Source: an uncultured Duncaniella sp. (GTDB lineage: Bacteria; Bacteroidota; Bacteroidia; Bacteroidales; Muribaculaceae). From it: a DNA stretch of 48,130 bases. The translations under genes and the position numbers were made by a program. Where the stretch lies: the NCBI GenBank assembly GCA_910586305.1, contig CAJUGS010000025.1, positions 1-48,130 of the forward strand, written 5' to 3'. The notes under the pieces are model-generated. The model did not search any database. It was not told where the DNA came from and saw only the letters and a program-made list of their open reading frames with translations. Positions 24,584 to 33,434 of this stretch are shown here, piece after piece (the stretch's first letter is position 1; each line of letters opens with the position of its first letter).

Positions 24584-25126
24584 ATGAAATCATTTTGTAG
24601 ATTTCTTCTTAGACTATTCGGATGGAAGGTGATATATGCTGTCCCCAACTATCCCAAGAGCATAATCTGTGTTGCACCACATACGTCCAACTGGGATTTT
24701 GTTCTTGGGAAAATTGCTTATTGGTCAGTGGGAGGCCATGCCGGTTTTCTAATAAAGGAAGCATGGTTCTTCTTTCCGATGAACCTTCTATTTAAAGCTC
24801 TTGGCGGTATACCTGTGGCAAAAAAAAGAGGTTCTTCACTAACAGAGGTGCTTGTGGAGAAGTTTAACACAACTGACCGTATGATACTTGCAATCACTCC
24901 TGAGGGAACCCGTCGGAAAGTCTCGGAATGGCGCACAGGTTTCCTTCATATTGCCTACGAGGCCAAGGTGCCTATTATATTAGGTGCTATCGACGCAGCT
25001 AAAAAGACTGTTCACCTCGAACGCACTTTCACTCCCACAGGTGATGTGAAAGCAGACATGAAATCTATTAAGGCCTATTATAAGGGATTCAATGGCATTA
25101 AGCCCGAAAACTTTACCACTGAATGA
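24584..25126 (+). CDS. PlsC-like 1-acyl-glycerol-3-phosphate acyltransferase
   Basis: This 180-residue protein belongs to the lysophospholipid acyltransferase family. The catalytic H33-x4-D38 motif lies in APHTSNWDFVLG. PEGTR near residue 106 (TPEGTRRKVSEWRTGFLHIA) binds the phosphate. It is shorter than E. coli PlsC (about 245) but matches the compact YihG/TlyA-independent type found in many Bacteroidota. A membrane-associated N-terminus is likely. It overlaps the nitrilase gene by 4 bases (ATGA). The exact acceptor is unknown. Confidence 0.83.
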   Translation: MKSFCRFLLRLFGWKVIYAVPNYPKSIICVAPHTSNWDFVLGKIAYWSVGGHAGFLIKEAWFFFPMNLLFKALGGIPVAKKRGSSLTEVLVEKFNTTDRMILAITPEGTRRKVSEWRTGFLHIAYEAKVPIILGAIDAAKKTVHLERTFTPTGDVKADMKSIKAYYKGFNGIKPENFTTE

Positions 25127-25908
25127 AGATTTGCACAATTCCCTATGACATTGTATACGCCTCTCCTGAAGACAATTTTTCGGGAGTGGCTCATGCTTTA
25201 AGCCAAGTGGAAACCGATACTGACGTCGTGGTTCTTCCGGAACTGTTTACTACGGCCTTCATTGCCGATGAAAAAACTGTTGCTACACTTGCTGAAACAA
25301 ATGATGGACGAACCATAGAAACGCTTAAACGTTGGGCGCAGTTCTTTGGATTTGCCATAGCCGGTAGTTTCCTTGCTACTGATGGCTCAGGAAAGTATTT
25401 CAATCGAGCTTTTTTTGTCGAGCCTCTCGGTGATGTCACATTCTATGACAAGCGACATCTTTTCCCTCTCTCAACAGAGGATAAGATTTACACCGGAGGT
25501 AAAAAAGAAGCTCCGGTTGTGAGATTTCGCGGATGGAATTTCAAACTGATTATCTGCTTTGACCTCCGCTTCCCTGTTTGGTGTAGAAATATCCCCTGTG
25601 ACCTTTACGATGTTCTTCTTGTTCCATCTAACTGGCCTCATTCCCGACACATACCCTACAAGATACTTTTGACAGCGCGAGCTGTGGAAAACCAGGCTTA
25701 CACTGTGGGGGCCAATCGATCAGGCTCAGATCCATACGGTGAATATACCAGAAATGACTCAGCTATATACGACAATTGGGGAAATGCCATTCACGAGACC
25801 CGTCGTAATGGTTTTTTGTATGCACTCTTCGACCGAACCGAACTTGAAGCAGGTCGCAGCAAGTTTCCTGCCTTTAAAGCCGCAGATCATTGGTCATTGG
25901 ATTTGTAG
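25123..25908 (+). CDS. Nitrilase-superfamily amidohydrolase (omega-amidase-like)
   Basis: This 261-residue carbon-nitrogen hydrolase has its triad visible: E40 in VVLPELFTTAF, K110 in FYDKRHLFPLS and C145 in IICFDLRFPVW. The phrase YDKRHLFPLS and the length resemble YafV/Nit2-type omega-amidases, which act on alpha-ketoglutaramate or deaminated glutathione-like compounds. This substrate is inferred. A strong hairpin follows the stop, so this gene ends the thrC-side transcription unit. Confidence 0.85.
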   Translation: MKICTIPYDIVYASPEDNFSGVAHALSQVETDTDVVVLPELFTTAFIADEKTVATLAETNDGRTIETLKRWAQFFGFAIAGSFLATDGSGKYFNRAFFVEPLGDVTFYDKRHLFPLSTEDKIYTGGKKEAPVVRFRGWNFKLIICFDLRFPVWCRNIPCDLYDVLLVPSNWPHSRHIPYKILLTARAVENQAYTVGANRSGSDPYGEYTRNDSAIYDNWGNAIHETRRNGFLYALFDRTELEAGRSKFPAFKAADHWSLDL

Positions 25909-25936
25909 AGAATAAATGTTCCAATAGACACATAAT

Positions 25937-25966
25937 AAAAGCCATTGCAAATTTGCAATGGCTTTT
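25937..25966. terminator. Bidirectional terminator between the nitrilase gene and rpmH
   Basis: A perfect 30-base palindrome (AAAAGCCATTGCAAA and its complement) with A tract and T tract at the ends can stop transcription from both directions: plus-strand nitrilase and minus-strand rpmH, whose stop is at 26000. Confidence 0.8.
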
Positions 25967-25999
25967 TATGATGGGGAGAGGTGTGTCCCTTTGCCTCAA

Positions 26000-26155
26000 T
26001 TACTTGCTTGCGATGGAGCTGGAAACTGTAAGGCGGAGACGGCCTTTGGCGCGACGACGAGCGAGAACCTTGCGGCCATCGGGGGTGGACATACGGGCAC
26101 GGAAGCCGTGCTTGTTAACTCTCTTTCTGTTAGAAGGTTGGAATGTTCTTTTCAT
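26000..26155 (-). CDS. rpmH: Ribosomal protein bL34
   Basis: This is a 51-residue, very basic protein of the large ribosomal subunit. The minus-strand translation starts MKRTFQPSNRKRVNKHGFRA, then RMSTPDGRKVLARRRAKGR, with C-terminus LRLTVSSSIASK. This is a full match to bL34 (KRTFQPS, HGFRARM and GRKVL.RRRAKGR). It is short and easily missed. A consensus promoter lies upstream (26201-26232) and a strong terminator follows. It stands alone here rather than with rnpA/dnaA, as is usual in many other phyla. Confidence 0.95.
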   Translation of the reverse strand: MKRTFQPSNRKRVNKHGFRARMSTPDGRKVLARRRAKGRLRLTVSSSIASK

Positions 26156-26200
26156 TGCCGTTTATTTTTTATTCTTGTTGTTGTTCCACATTTTGAGGTG

Positions 26201-26232
26201 CAAATTTAAGAATATTTTTCCATATAGGCAAA
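26201..26232 (-). promoter_or_regulatory. rpmH promoter
   Basis: On the minus strand TTTG (plus 26229-26232) is followed by a 20-base spacer and TAAATTTG (plus 26201-26208), an exact consensus, about 45 bases upstream of the rpmH ATG. Confidence 0.75.
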
Positions 26233-26284
26233 TGTTTTTTTAACAAATAATCCTTCTTGCAACGTATAATTTCGTATTTTCTGC

Positions 26285-26788
26285 TTATGCAATCTCCGAT
26301 TTGATGATAGAGCACCATTCGCGCACTCTCGACAAGGTTTCATCATCATGATTAACATTGTCAATGCACAGTCCTACAATCATTCCTTTGACATCACTCT
26401 CGCTATGGTTGTAGTCATACCCTTCATTGTTGAAGGGAGCTATGAACTCCGGATGTGCATCGTGAAGACGGTGGTATATTTTCCCTACGCTGTTGCAGAA
26501 TGTGTCGCTCATTGACTCGTCTCCGCAACCGAATATAGCGACCTCCTTGTCGCGTAGATCAAGCATTCCGACACCGTCAAGCCATGTGTCCATATCTTCC
26601 TGTAGGTCTCCGTCGCCCCAAGTGCTGGCCCCTATCACGAGGACATCATAGTCTGCGACCCTTGACGGAGCCGTCTGTGACACATCATTGATGTCGCTTT
26701 CAGAAACACCAAGTTCAGCAGCTATATACTCAGCTATCTCCTTGGCTGTGCCGGTTGTTGTACCGTAGAATATTCCTATCTTCTTCAT
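26285..26788 (-). CDS. fldA: Flavodoxin
   Basis: This 167-residue FMN electron carrier has the phosphate-binding loop YGTTTGTAKEIAE at 9-21. The 60s loop is GASTWGDGDLQEDMDTWLD, and the 90s loop is FGCGDESMSDTFCNSVG. The length and the loop insertion place it with long-chain flavodoxins. It probably serves pyruvate:ferredoxin-type or IspG/IspH-type reactions under iron limitation (inference). No obvious Fur site was seen. It is a single gene divergent from ftsK. Confidence 0.92.
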   Translation of the reverse strand: MKKIGIFYGTTTGTAKEIAEYIAAELGVSESDINDVSQTAPSRVADYDVLVIGASTWGDGDLQEDMDTWLDGVGMLDLRDKEVAIFGCGDESMSDTFCNSVGKIYHRLHDAHPEFIAPFNNEGYDYNHSESDVKGMIVGLCIDNVNHDDETLSRVREWCSIIKSEIA

Positions 26789-26878
26789 AATTTATATGTT
26801 AATTTATCTGATTCTCTAACACATAAATCATACTGATAGTTCATGCATATTATTTTTCATAACTACCTCGGTTTTGCA

Positions 26879-26910
26879 TTTGAAAGTTTCTGGATAATTT
26901 TGTAATTTTG
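26879..26910 (+). promoter_or_regulatory. ftsK promoter
   Basis: TTTG (26879-26882), 20 bases, TAATTTTG (26903-26910): exact Bacteroidota consensus, 22 bases before the ftsK ATG. Confidence 0.75.
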
Positions 26911-26932
26911 CTTTTCAATCTTACTTATAAAT

Positions 26933-29740
26933 ATGGCATCCACCATCTCCCCCATCGACGAATCTTCATTTTCAGATACTTCGGCCTTCGACCCGGAGGC
27001 AATATTGAATAATCCCCCCCGTTCCTCAGTCTCACCCACGACCAATACAGCTGAGGAGCCTGAGCCTGACTCTGTCTCTCAAGAGGGACCAGAGCCAGAA
27101 GAGTCTTATGTTGACCAGCACGAAGAAGCTCCGGCCGAGAAAGAAGAGCCTAAGGCCATTCCCCGTGTTTCCAGAATTTCACCTTTTGCCCGATTTGCAG
27201 ACATCCTTCTTGACAGTCGCACCGTTCGGTTCTTTGGCCTTGTCATAGTAATCGTGGCCATATATGCCATGATTGTTTCGATATCCTTCTTTGCCCACAT
27301 AGGATCAGACCAAAGTGCTGTACTTAGTGGTGAGCTGGACCCCGAAATGATTGAGAATACAGGGGGCCCGTTTGGTGCGTGGCTGTCAAATACGCTGATT
27401 AATAATTGGCTTGGTCTCGGAGCTTTCCTCGTTATTATTTGGATGGTTCTTACAGGCCTTTCGCTAATGAAATTCTACAAAGCTGATTTCTGGGGTCTCA
27501 CTATGAGATGTCTGCTTTCAGCGGTAGCAACATCTATCATATGTGGATTTGTAACCAGCAGTTTTGCCGCTCCATTCTACTGGGGCGGACTTCATGGACA
27601 CATATTGAACGAGCGCCTTGTCACCTTTACCGGCATTTGGGGGGCATTGGGTGTCAGCTTGATAATGGCTGGCATGGTAGCATTTCTCTACCTCTCCGAA
27701 TTGAGCCGTTTTTTCAGACTTGTGGGCAGGCACCTTTCCTCATATATGGAACGCAACAGGATTAGGCGTGAAGAGCGGGCCCGTCTACGTGAAGAACAGC
27801 GCATTCGTCGTGAGGCCGAAAAGCGCGAGCGCGAAGAACAAGAAGCAGCAAGACGTGCTGCACTGGCTGCAACAGAGGTTGTGACAAATACCGATGTTAC
27901 TGCAGATGTTTACGAGGAGCCATCGGCACCTGCAACAACTGTGAATACTCTTCAAGAAACACCTGCTTCAGTTCCAGCTTCAGCACATGAGGAATTAGTG
28001 TCAGAGAGTATGATGCCTGAAGCTGAAGTAAGTGTGGATGATAGTGCATCCGTCGTTGAAGAGGTCTGCGAAGAGCAACCATCGCTTTTCAATATCTCTC
28101 CCTCACCATATGAGACTGTAAAACATGAAATAGAGGCAGAGGAGGCAGATTTAAACACACCACTGTTTTCAACACCGGCCTCTACGCCAACAGTTCAAAA
28201 CAGAATGGTATCATCTGTCACATCACAGGTCGCATCACAGCCTAAATTTGACCCTCGTGCAGAACTCTCGGGATACCGCTTTCCATCGATTGATTTGCTC
28301 CGTCCGTCCTCCAAACAGGGTCCGAGCGTTGATGCCGATGAAATGGAGGATAATAAAGTACGAATCACCAACACCCTCAACAACTACGGAATACCTATAC
28401 GTCGCATTGAAGCAACAGTAGGACCAACTGTAACTCTTTACGAAATTATTCCTGCCGAAGGAGTCCGCATTGCGAAAATCAAGCATCTTGAAGACGATAT
28501 AGCCTTGAGTCTTTCCGCTCTTGGCATTCGTATAATTGCGCCTATACCAGGAAGAGGCACTATCGGTATAGAAGTGCCAAACAAAGACCCACAGACTGTT
28601 TCTATGAGATCGGTCATTGAGTCTGACAAATATCAGACTTCAAGCATGGAGCTTCCAATGGCTATGGGTTGTACCATATCCAATGAGGTATTCATGGCCG
28701 ATTTGTGCAAGATGCCCCATCTTCTCGTTGCAGGCGCTACCGGCATGGGTAAATCAGTAGGCCTTAACGCAATAATAGCATCTCTCCTCTACAAGAAACA
28801 TCCGTCTGAGCTGAAGTTCGTACTCATTGACCCGAAAATGGTGGAGTTTAGTCTTTATGCAAAACTCGAACGCCATTATCTTGCAAAACTTCCCGATGAG
28901 GAAGAGGCTATTATCACAGATCCATCCAAAGTAGTCGCCACTCTCAATTCACTTTGTATTGAGATGGACAATCGCTATGCTCTTCTGAAGGATGCAGCCA
29001 TGCGAAATATTAAAGAATACAATGAACGATTCTCCAACCATCTTCTTAATCCGGAGAAAGGCCATCGATTCCTTCCATACATTGTTGTTATCGTAGATGA
29101 GTTTGCCGATCTTATAATGACTGCCGGCAAGGAGGTCGAAACGCCTATAGCCCGAATTGCTCAAAAAGCGCGTGCTGTCGGTATACACATGATTCTTGCC
29201 ACACAGCGTCCCTCGACAAACGTAATCACAGGTATAATCAAGGCCAACTTCCCCGGACGAATAGCCTTCCGTGTTTTCCAGATGGTAGACTCGAGAACTA
29301 TTCTTGACAGACCGGGCGCCAATCAGCTTATTGGACGAGGAGATATGCTTTTCTCCAATAATGGAAAAATTGAACGAGTACAGTGCGCGTTTATTGACAC
29401 TCCGGAAGTAAGCGCTATCTGTGAGGCCATCGATGAGCAAGTGGGATATGACCATGCATATGAACTTCCCGAATACGTGCCCGACGGAGACGCCGGTACC
29501 GGTCTCGCATCAATTGGCGATCGAGACCCTCTCTTTGACGAATGCGCACGGCTTGTCGTTACAACTGACACAGCTTCGACATCATCTCTCCAACGCCGTT
29601 ATTCAATAGGATACAATCGTGCCGGAAAAATCATGGACCAAATGGAGGCAGCCGGCATTGTTGGTCCGTCACAAGGCGGAAAACCAAGGCAAGTATTGGT
29701 GGACCCAATGACACTCGAACGGATTCTTGAGAACAAATAA
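26933..29740 (+). CDS. ftsK: DNA translocase FtsK/SpoIIIE
   Basis: This septal DNA pump resolves chromosomes at division and activates XerCD. The 935-residue protein begins with an acidic, disordered leader (about 1-90). Four membrane helices follow (near 99-122, 153-173, 183-212 and 235-255). A strongly charged coiled coil (RIRREERARLREEQRIRREA, about 275-310) and a long acidic linker lead to the motor. Walker A is GATGMGKSVG near 601-610 and Walker B VVIVDEFADLIM near 717-728. The C-terminal gamma winged helix (RRYSIGYNRAGKIMDQMEAA) reads KOPS-type sites. It is about 100 residues longer than many homologues because of the leader and linker. It has its own promoter and is followed 27 bases later by lolA. 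Confidence 0.94.
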   Translation: MASTISPIDESSFSDTSAFDPEAILNNPPRSSVSPTTNTAEEPEPDSVSQEGPEPEESYVDQHEEAPAEKEEPKAIPRVSRISPFARFADILLDSRTVRFFGLVIVIVAIYAMIVSISFFAHIGSDQSAVLSGELDPEMIENTGGPFGAWLSNTLINNWLGLGAFLVIIWMVLTGLSLMKFYKADFWGLTMRCLLSAVATSIICGFVTSSFAAPFYWGGLHGHILNERLVTFTGIWGALGVSLIMAGMVAFLYLSELSRFFRLVGRHLSSYMERNRIRREERARLREEQRIRREAEKREREEQEAARRAALAATEVVTNTDVTADVYEEPSAPATTVNTLQETPASVPASAHEELVSESMMPEAEVSVDDSASVVEEVCEEQPSLFNISPSPYETVKHEIEAEEADLNTPLFSTPASTPTVQNRMVSSVTSQVASQPKFDPRAELSGYRFPSIDLLRPSSKQGPSVDADEMEDNKVRITNTLNNYGIPIRRIEATVGPTVTLYEIIPAEGVRIAKIKHLEDDIALSLSALGIRIIAPIPGRGTIGIEVPNKDPQTVSMRSVIESDKYQTSSMELPMAMGCTISNEVFMADLCKMPHLLVAGATGMGKSVGLNAIIASLLYKKHPSELKFVLIDPKMVEFSLYAKLERHYLAKLPDEEEAIITDPSKVVATLNSLCIEMDNRYALLKDAAMRNIKEYNERFSNHLLNPEKGHRFLPYIVVIVDEFADLIMTAGKEVETPIARIAQKARAVGIHMILATQRPSTNVITGIIKANFPGRIAFRVFQMVDSRTILDRPGANQLIGRGDMLFSNNGKIERVQCAFIDTPEVSAICEAIDEQVGYDHAYELPEYVPDGDAGTGLASIGDRDPLFDECARLVVTTDTASTSSLQRRYSIGYNRAGKIMDQMEAAGIVGPSQGGKPRQVLVDPMTLERILENK

Positions 29741-29767
29741 CAGAATGGCTGTGTTAATAAAAAAGTC

Positions 29768-30379
29768 ATGAAAAAATTTACAATTATTCTGCTACTTACG
29801 TTCATCTTCGCACCTTTCATTCATGGAGCCGAGAGCGCTTCTGCTGTACTCGGACGGGTTGCGGAAAAGATACGTTCATCCGGTTCGCTCAATATAACAT
29901 ACACTTTGACGGCAAATGGAGAGAGGGCTGATGGAAATATCCTCATTTCCTCAGATTGTTTTCAGCTCTCATCGCCTCAGGTGAGATCATGGTATGATGG
30001 AAAAACTCAGTGGACCTATTCTTCCCTGATGGGCGAAGTGAACATCACCGAGCCAACGCCTGAAGAGATTGCCCAGGTAAACCCATTTGCAATCATCAAA
30101 TCGTTTTCAACAGATTACACAGCTTCATTCTTGAAGTCGCCCAAAGGTTTCTCCAACATACTGTTGAAATCCAAGAAAAAAAATGCGGACATCACTTCCG
30201 CCACAGTCACAATAAACGACTCTACAGGCTATCCATCTTCCATCAAGCTGATTATGGCAGGTGGACAAGAGTTTTCAGTAGGGATTAAGTCGGTAAAACC
30301 CGGTCAGTCCCTTCCGTTGTCCACATTCCGATATAACACTAAGGAATACCCTTCTGTGCGTGTGGTTGATCTCAGATAA
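29768..30379 (+). CDS. LolA-like periplasmic lipoprotein carrier
   Basis: This 203-residue exported protein has a signal peptide (FTIILLLTFIFAPFIHG, cleaved near Ala21). A LolA-type half-barrel follows: SGSLNITYTLTANGERADGN, then SPQVRSWYDGKTQWTYSSLM and NEVNITEPTPEEIAQVNP-like sequence. LolA carries lipoproteins from inner to outer membrane. Bacteroidota homologues are diverged and often annotated as outer membrane lipoprotein carrier. The gene lies between ftsK and trxB in one direction, the order ftsK-lolA being frequent in this group. Confidence 0.85.
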   Translation: MKKFTIILLLTFIFAPFIHGAESASAVLGRVAEKIRSSGSLNITYTLTANGERADGNILISSDCFQLSSPQVRSWYDGKTQWTYSSLMGEVNITEPTPEEIAQVNPFAIIKSFSTDYTASFLKSPKGFSNILLKSKKKNADITSATVTINDSTGYPSSIKLIMAGGQEFSVGIKSVKPGQSLPLSTFRYNTKEYPSVRVVDLR

Positions 30380-30407
30380 ATAATACAGCTATCAATTCTA
30401 CTTAAAT

Positions 30408-31346
30408 ATGGAACACATCAAAACCCGTTGTCTCATAATCGGTTCCGGTCCTGCTGGATACACCGCAGCCATCTATACATCCCGTGCTAATGTCAATCCA
30501 ATTCTGATTGAGGGATACCAGCCCGGTGGACAGTTGACAATCACCACCGAAGTCGAAAACTTCCCCGGTTATCCAAAAGGCGTGACCGGCCCGCAGTTAA
30601 TGGAAGATCTTCGTGCTCAAGCTTCACGATTTGGTGCCGATATCAGAGCCGGATATGTAGACAAAGTCGACTTCTCCTCTCGTCCGTTCCGCATACACAC
30701 TGACAATGACCTTGAGATAGAGGCCGATACAGTAATTATATGCACTGGAGCATCAGCCAAGTATCTTGGTCTGGATGATGAGAAGAAATACAATGGCTTA
30801 GGCGTGTCAGCGTGCGCCACCTGCGACGGCTTCTTCTATCGTGGTAAAAAGGTTGCTGTAGTTGGTGGTGGCGACACCGCCTGCGAGGAGGCTCTATATC
30901 TAAGCAATCTGGCTTCAGAAGTATATCTTATAGTCCGCAAAGACTACCTCCGCGCATCAAAGGTGATGCAGCAGCGTGTATTTGACAAAGAAAACATACA
31001 AGTACTTTACAACACAACTACCGCCGGCCTCTATGGAGAGGAATTTGTAGAAGGCGCTCATCTGGTAGAGCATATCGGCACGGACAAGGAACTAAAATTC
31101 GACCTGCAGATTGACGGATTCTTCCTTGCTATTGGCCATAAGCCCAACACCGAGGTATTCCGTGATTATATTGAGCTTGACGAAGTCGGCTATATAAAAG
31201 TAAACAGTGGTACTGCAACCAATGTCCGGGGAGTATTCGCCGCCGGAGATGTTGCTGACCCAACCTACCGCCAGGCTATAACAGCAGCAGGAATGGGATG
31301 TAAGGCAGCCCTTGATGTAGAACGCTTCCTTGCTGAAAATCACTGA
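30408..31346 (+). CDS. trxB: Thioredoxin reductase
   Basis: This FAD enzyme passes electrons from NADPH to thioredoxin. The 312-residue protein has the FAD site GSGPAGYTAAIYTSR (12-26) and the redox-active CATCDG near 136-141. The NADPH site is VVGGGDTACEEALYLS, and the C-terminal GVFAAGDVADPTYRQAITAA also binds FAD. It ends in TGATG overlap with the GNAT gene. Everything expected of the low-molecular-weight class is present. Confidence 0.95.
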   Translation: MEHIKTRCLIIGSGPAGYTAAIYTSRANVNPILIEGYQPGGQLTITTEVENFPGYPKGVTGPQLMEDLRAQASRFGADIRAGYVDKVDFSSRPFRIHTDNDLEIEADTVIICTGASAKYLGLDDEKKYNGLGVSACATCDGFFYRGKKVAVVGGGDTACEEALYLSNLASEVYLIVRKDYLRASKVMQQRVFDKENIQVLYNTTTAGLYGEEFVEGAHLVEHIGTDKELKFDLQIDGFFLAIGHKPNTEVFRDYIELDEVGYIKVNSGTATNVRGVFAAGDVADPTYRQAITAAGMGCKAALDVERFLAENH

Positions 31347-31861
31347 TGCTAAGCTCTGCCCGCATTACACTTCGTCCTCCGGAACCTGCGGATGTCGACA
31401 CTCTATACCGTTGGGAGAACAATCCCGAGGTCTGGAATGTGGGCAACACTGTAGCGCCGTACTCCCGCAAATTATTGTGGGAGTACATTGATACATACGA
31501 AGCTGATATATTCAAGTCCCGACAGCTGCGTTTCATCATTGAAATAAACGATGGACACGAGCCTGTAGGTACTGTTGACCTCTTTGATTTCGACCCTGTC
31601 AACTCTCGGTGCGGGGTCGGAATCCTCGTTATTCCGGCATTCCGCAAGGCTGGAATTGCTTCGGAGGCTTTAGACTTAGTTATCTCATATTGCCGTCGTC
31701 GGCTGTCACTGCATCAGCTCTATTGTACTATTGGAGCAACAAATACTATAAGTATGGCCTTGTTCTCCTCTATTGGATTCTCTGTTGTAGGGCATATGAA
31801 ATCATGGCTTAAAGACGGAGCCTCCTATGAAGATGCGTATTTGTGTCAAATGCTTCTATGA
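31346..31861 (+). CDS. GNAT-family N-acetyltransferase
   Basis: This 171-residue protein is of the RimJ/SpeG-like GNAT type. It opens with SSARITLRPPEPADVDTLYR and WENNPEVW. The acetyl-CoA pyrophosphate loop is in IPAFRKAGIASEALDLVI, and the later ATNTISMALFSSIGFSVVGH is the usual fourth strand and helix. The substrate is unknown; spermidine or protein N-termini are common for this subtype. The start overlaps the trxB stop, and the next gene follows after 7 bases. Confidence 0.82.
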   Translation: MLSSARITLRPPEPADVDTLYRWENNPEVWNVGNTVAPYSRKLLWEYIDTYEADIFKSRQLRFIIEINDGHEPVGTVDLFDFDPVNSRCGVGILVIPAFRKAGIASEALDLVISYCRRRLSLHQLYCTIGATNTISMALFSSIGFSVVGHMKSWLKDGASYEDAYLCQMLL

Positions 31862-31868
31862 CGAGGCT

Positions 31869-33434
31869 ATGAAATCCATTACAATCACAGTCATGATTCT
31901 TTTCACGTCGTGCTCTTTCAGCCCCTCCCGGCATATTACGACAGACACGACTATGCACGACTCAATTTCAACTGAGACAAGCGTGACAGATGAGAGGCCA
32001 AATATTTTGCCACACTTACCGGATACCATATATCCTTCCGCTCACAGAATTAGATATAAAATCTATGTGACAGACACCTTATGTTCTGGTGAGTTATCGT
32101 CAATCGACAATCTCTACAATGAAACTCCTGGAGTTTTCACATTCAGAAAAGGAGCGATGAGAGATGCAGACTTTGGCGGAATTATAGATTCTGTCCCAAC
32201 GCGTATATCCGTTGACTGGATTTACAGAACTTCGTATGACACAGTTTCTACTAAATACGGCCGGTGGGGCGGAGGGACAGGCTGGACAGGGCAGCCACTA
32301 TATGTTGAATGGCCGGACTCATGTATGAGTCTTTTTCCTTCCAATGTAGCGAAAAAAGAGGTGATTATTGGATCTCTCGATCGAAACCTCCATTTTATAG
32401 ATTTTGAGACAGGGAAAAGATCTCGAACACCCATTTACGTTGAGAACCCGATAAAAGGGACTCCGTCTCTCGACCCCGAGCTTAATGGCAATCTCTATGT
32501 GGGGCATGGAGTACCTGCTCTTGGCGACTTTGGAGCAGAAGTAATAGATTTATACCAGAATCAACGGACTCATTTTTTCGGACGTGATCCGAAAGCATGG
32601 CGTGGATGGAACGCCTACGACTCTTCGCCTATCAGAGTAAGCCGATTCCTCTTCCGTCCAGGAGAGAATGGCTCAATCTACAAATTTGCAATCGCCCCCG
32701 GACGTTTGGCTCTTCACAGCACACTCAACTATTCGATCGACGGATACACTCCTGGGATTGAATCTTCTATGGCCGTGTGGCGCAATTACGGATATGTCGC
32801 TGATAATGCCGGAAATATAATATGTATTAATCTCAATACAATAAAACCGGTGTGGAGATACAAACTCCCTGATGATACCGATGCCACCCCCGTGATTGCC
32901 GAAGAAAACGGGCAAATGTATCTTTATGTCGGATGCGAGGTGGAACATGAAGGAGTCAATGAGGCTGTATTTGCCAAACTGGATGCCTTGAATGGCTATG
33001 AAATCTGGCGCAACAGTATCCCCGCAGCACGAGTTGATATCGACGGCAAACATTTCGACGGTGGATACTATGCTTCTCCCCTACTCGGTTCGGGAGACTG
33101 TAGTCACCTGGTTTTTGACAATATTGTGACCAACTCCGGTGGACGCAATGGAAAGTTAGTGGCATTCGACAGGGACACCGGACGTACTGTGTATTCTGTG
33201 AAACTACGATATTATGCATGGTCATCGCCCGTCGGTTTCCTTGATTGTAATGGAAATATGTATATTTTTACGGCTGATTGTTCCGGGCGCGTCTATCTAT
33301 TCCGTGGGATAGATGGACATCTGATAACCTCGGAATCAATCGGAGCAAACTTCGAATCATCGCCTGTGGTGGTCGGCAACAGCATTGTAGTCGGCTCACG
33401 CGGGACCAATATCTACCGATTGTCTATTCAATGA
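31869..33434 (+). CDS. PQQ-like beta-propeller lipoprotein
   Basis: This 521-residue protein starts at MKSITITVMILFTSCSFSPS, giving a lipobox with Cys15 (LFTSC). An upstream ATG at 31827 lies inside the GNAT gene and would lengthen the leader unnaturally. The mature part has propeller blades of the PQQ/WD type: VIIGSLDRNLHFIDFETGKR, GYVADNAGNIICINLNTIKP, KLVAFDRDTGRTVYSVKLRY and SGRVYLFRGIDGHLITSESI. BamB-like scaffolds share this fold, but BamB similarity is not specific. The role may be scaffolding in the outer membrane. The stop overlaps the hydrolase ATG (ATGA), so the two are coupled. Confidence 0.75.
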   Translation: MKSITITVMILFTSCSFSPSRHITTDTTMHDSISTETSVTDERPNILPHLPDTIYPSAHRIRYKIYVTDTLCSGELSSIDNLYNETPGVFTFRKGAMRDADFGGIIDSVPTRISVDWIYRTSYDTVSTKYGRWGGGTGWTGQPLYVEWPDSCMSLFPSNVAKKEVIIGSLDRNLHFIDFETGKRSRTPIYVENPIKGTPSLDPELNGNLYVGHGVPALGDFGAEVIDLYQNQRTHFFGRDPKAWRGWNAYDSSPIRVSRFLFRPGENGSIYKFAIAPGRLALHSTLNYSIDGYTPGIESSMAVWRNYGYVADNAGNIICINLNTIKPVWRYKLPDDTDATPVIAEENGQMYLYVGCEVEHEGVNEAVFAKLDALNGYEIWRNSIPAARVDIDGKHFDGGYYASPLLGSGDCSHLVFDNIVTNSGGRNGKLVAFDRDTGRTVYSVKLRYYAWSSPVGFLDCNGNMYIFTADCSGRVYLFRGIDGHLITSESIGANFESSPVVVGNSIVVGSRGTNIYRLSIQ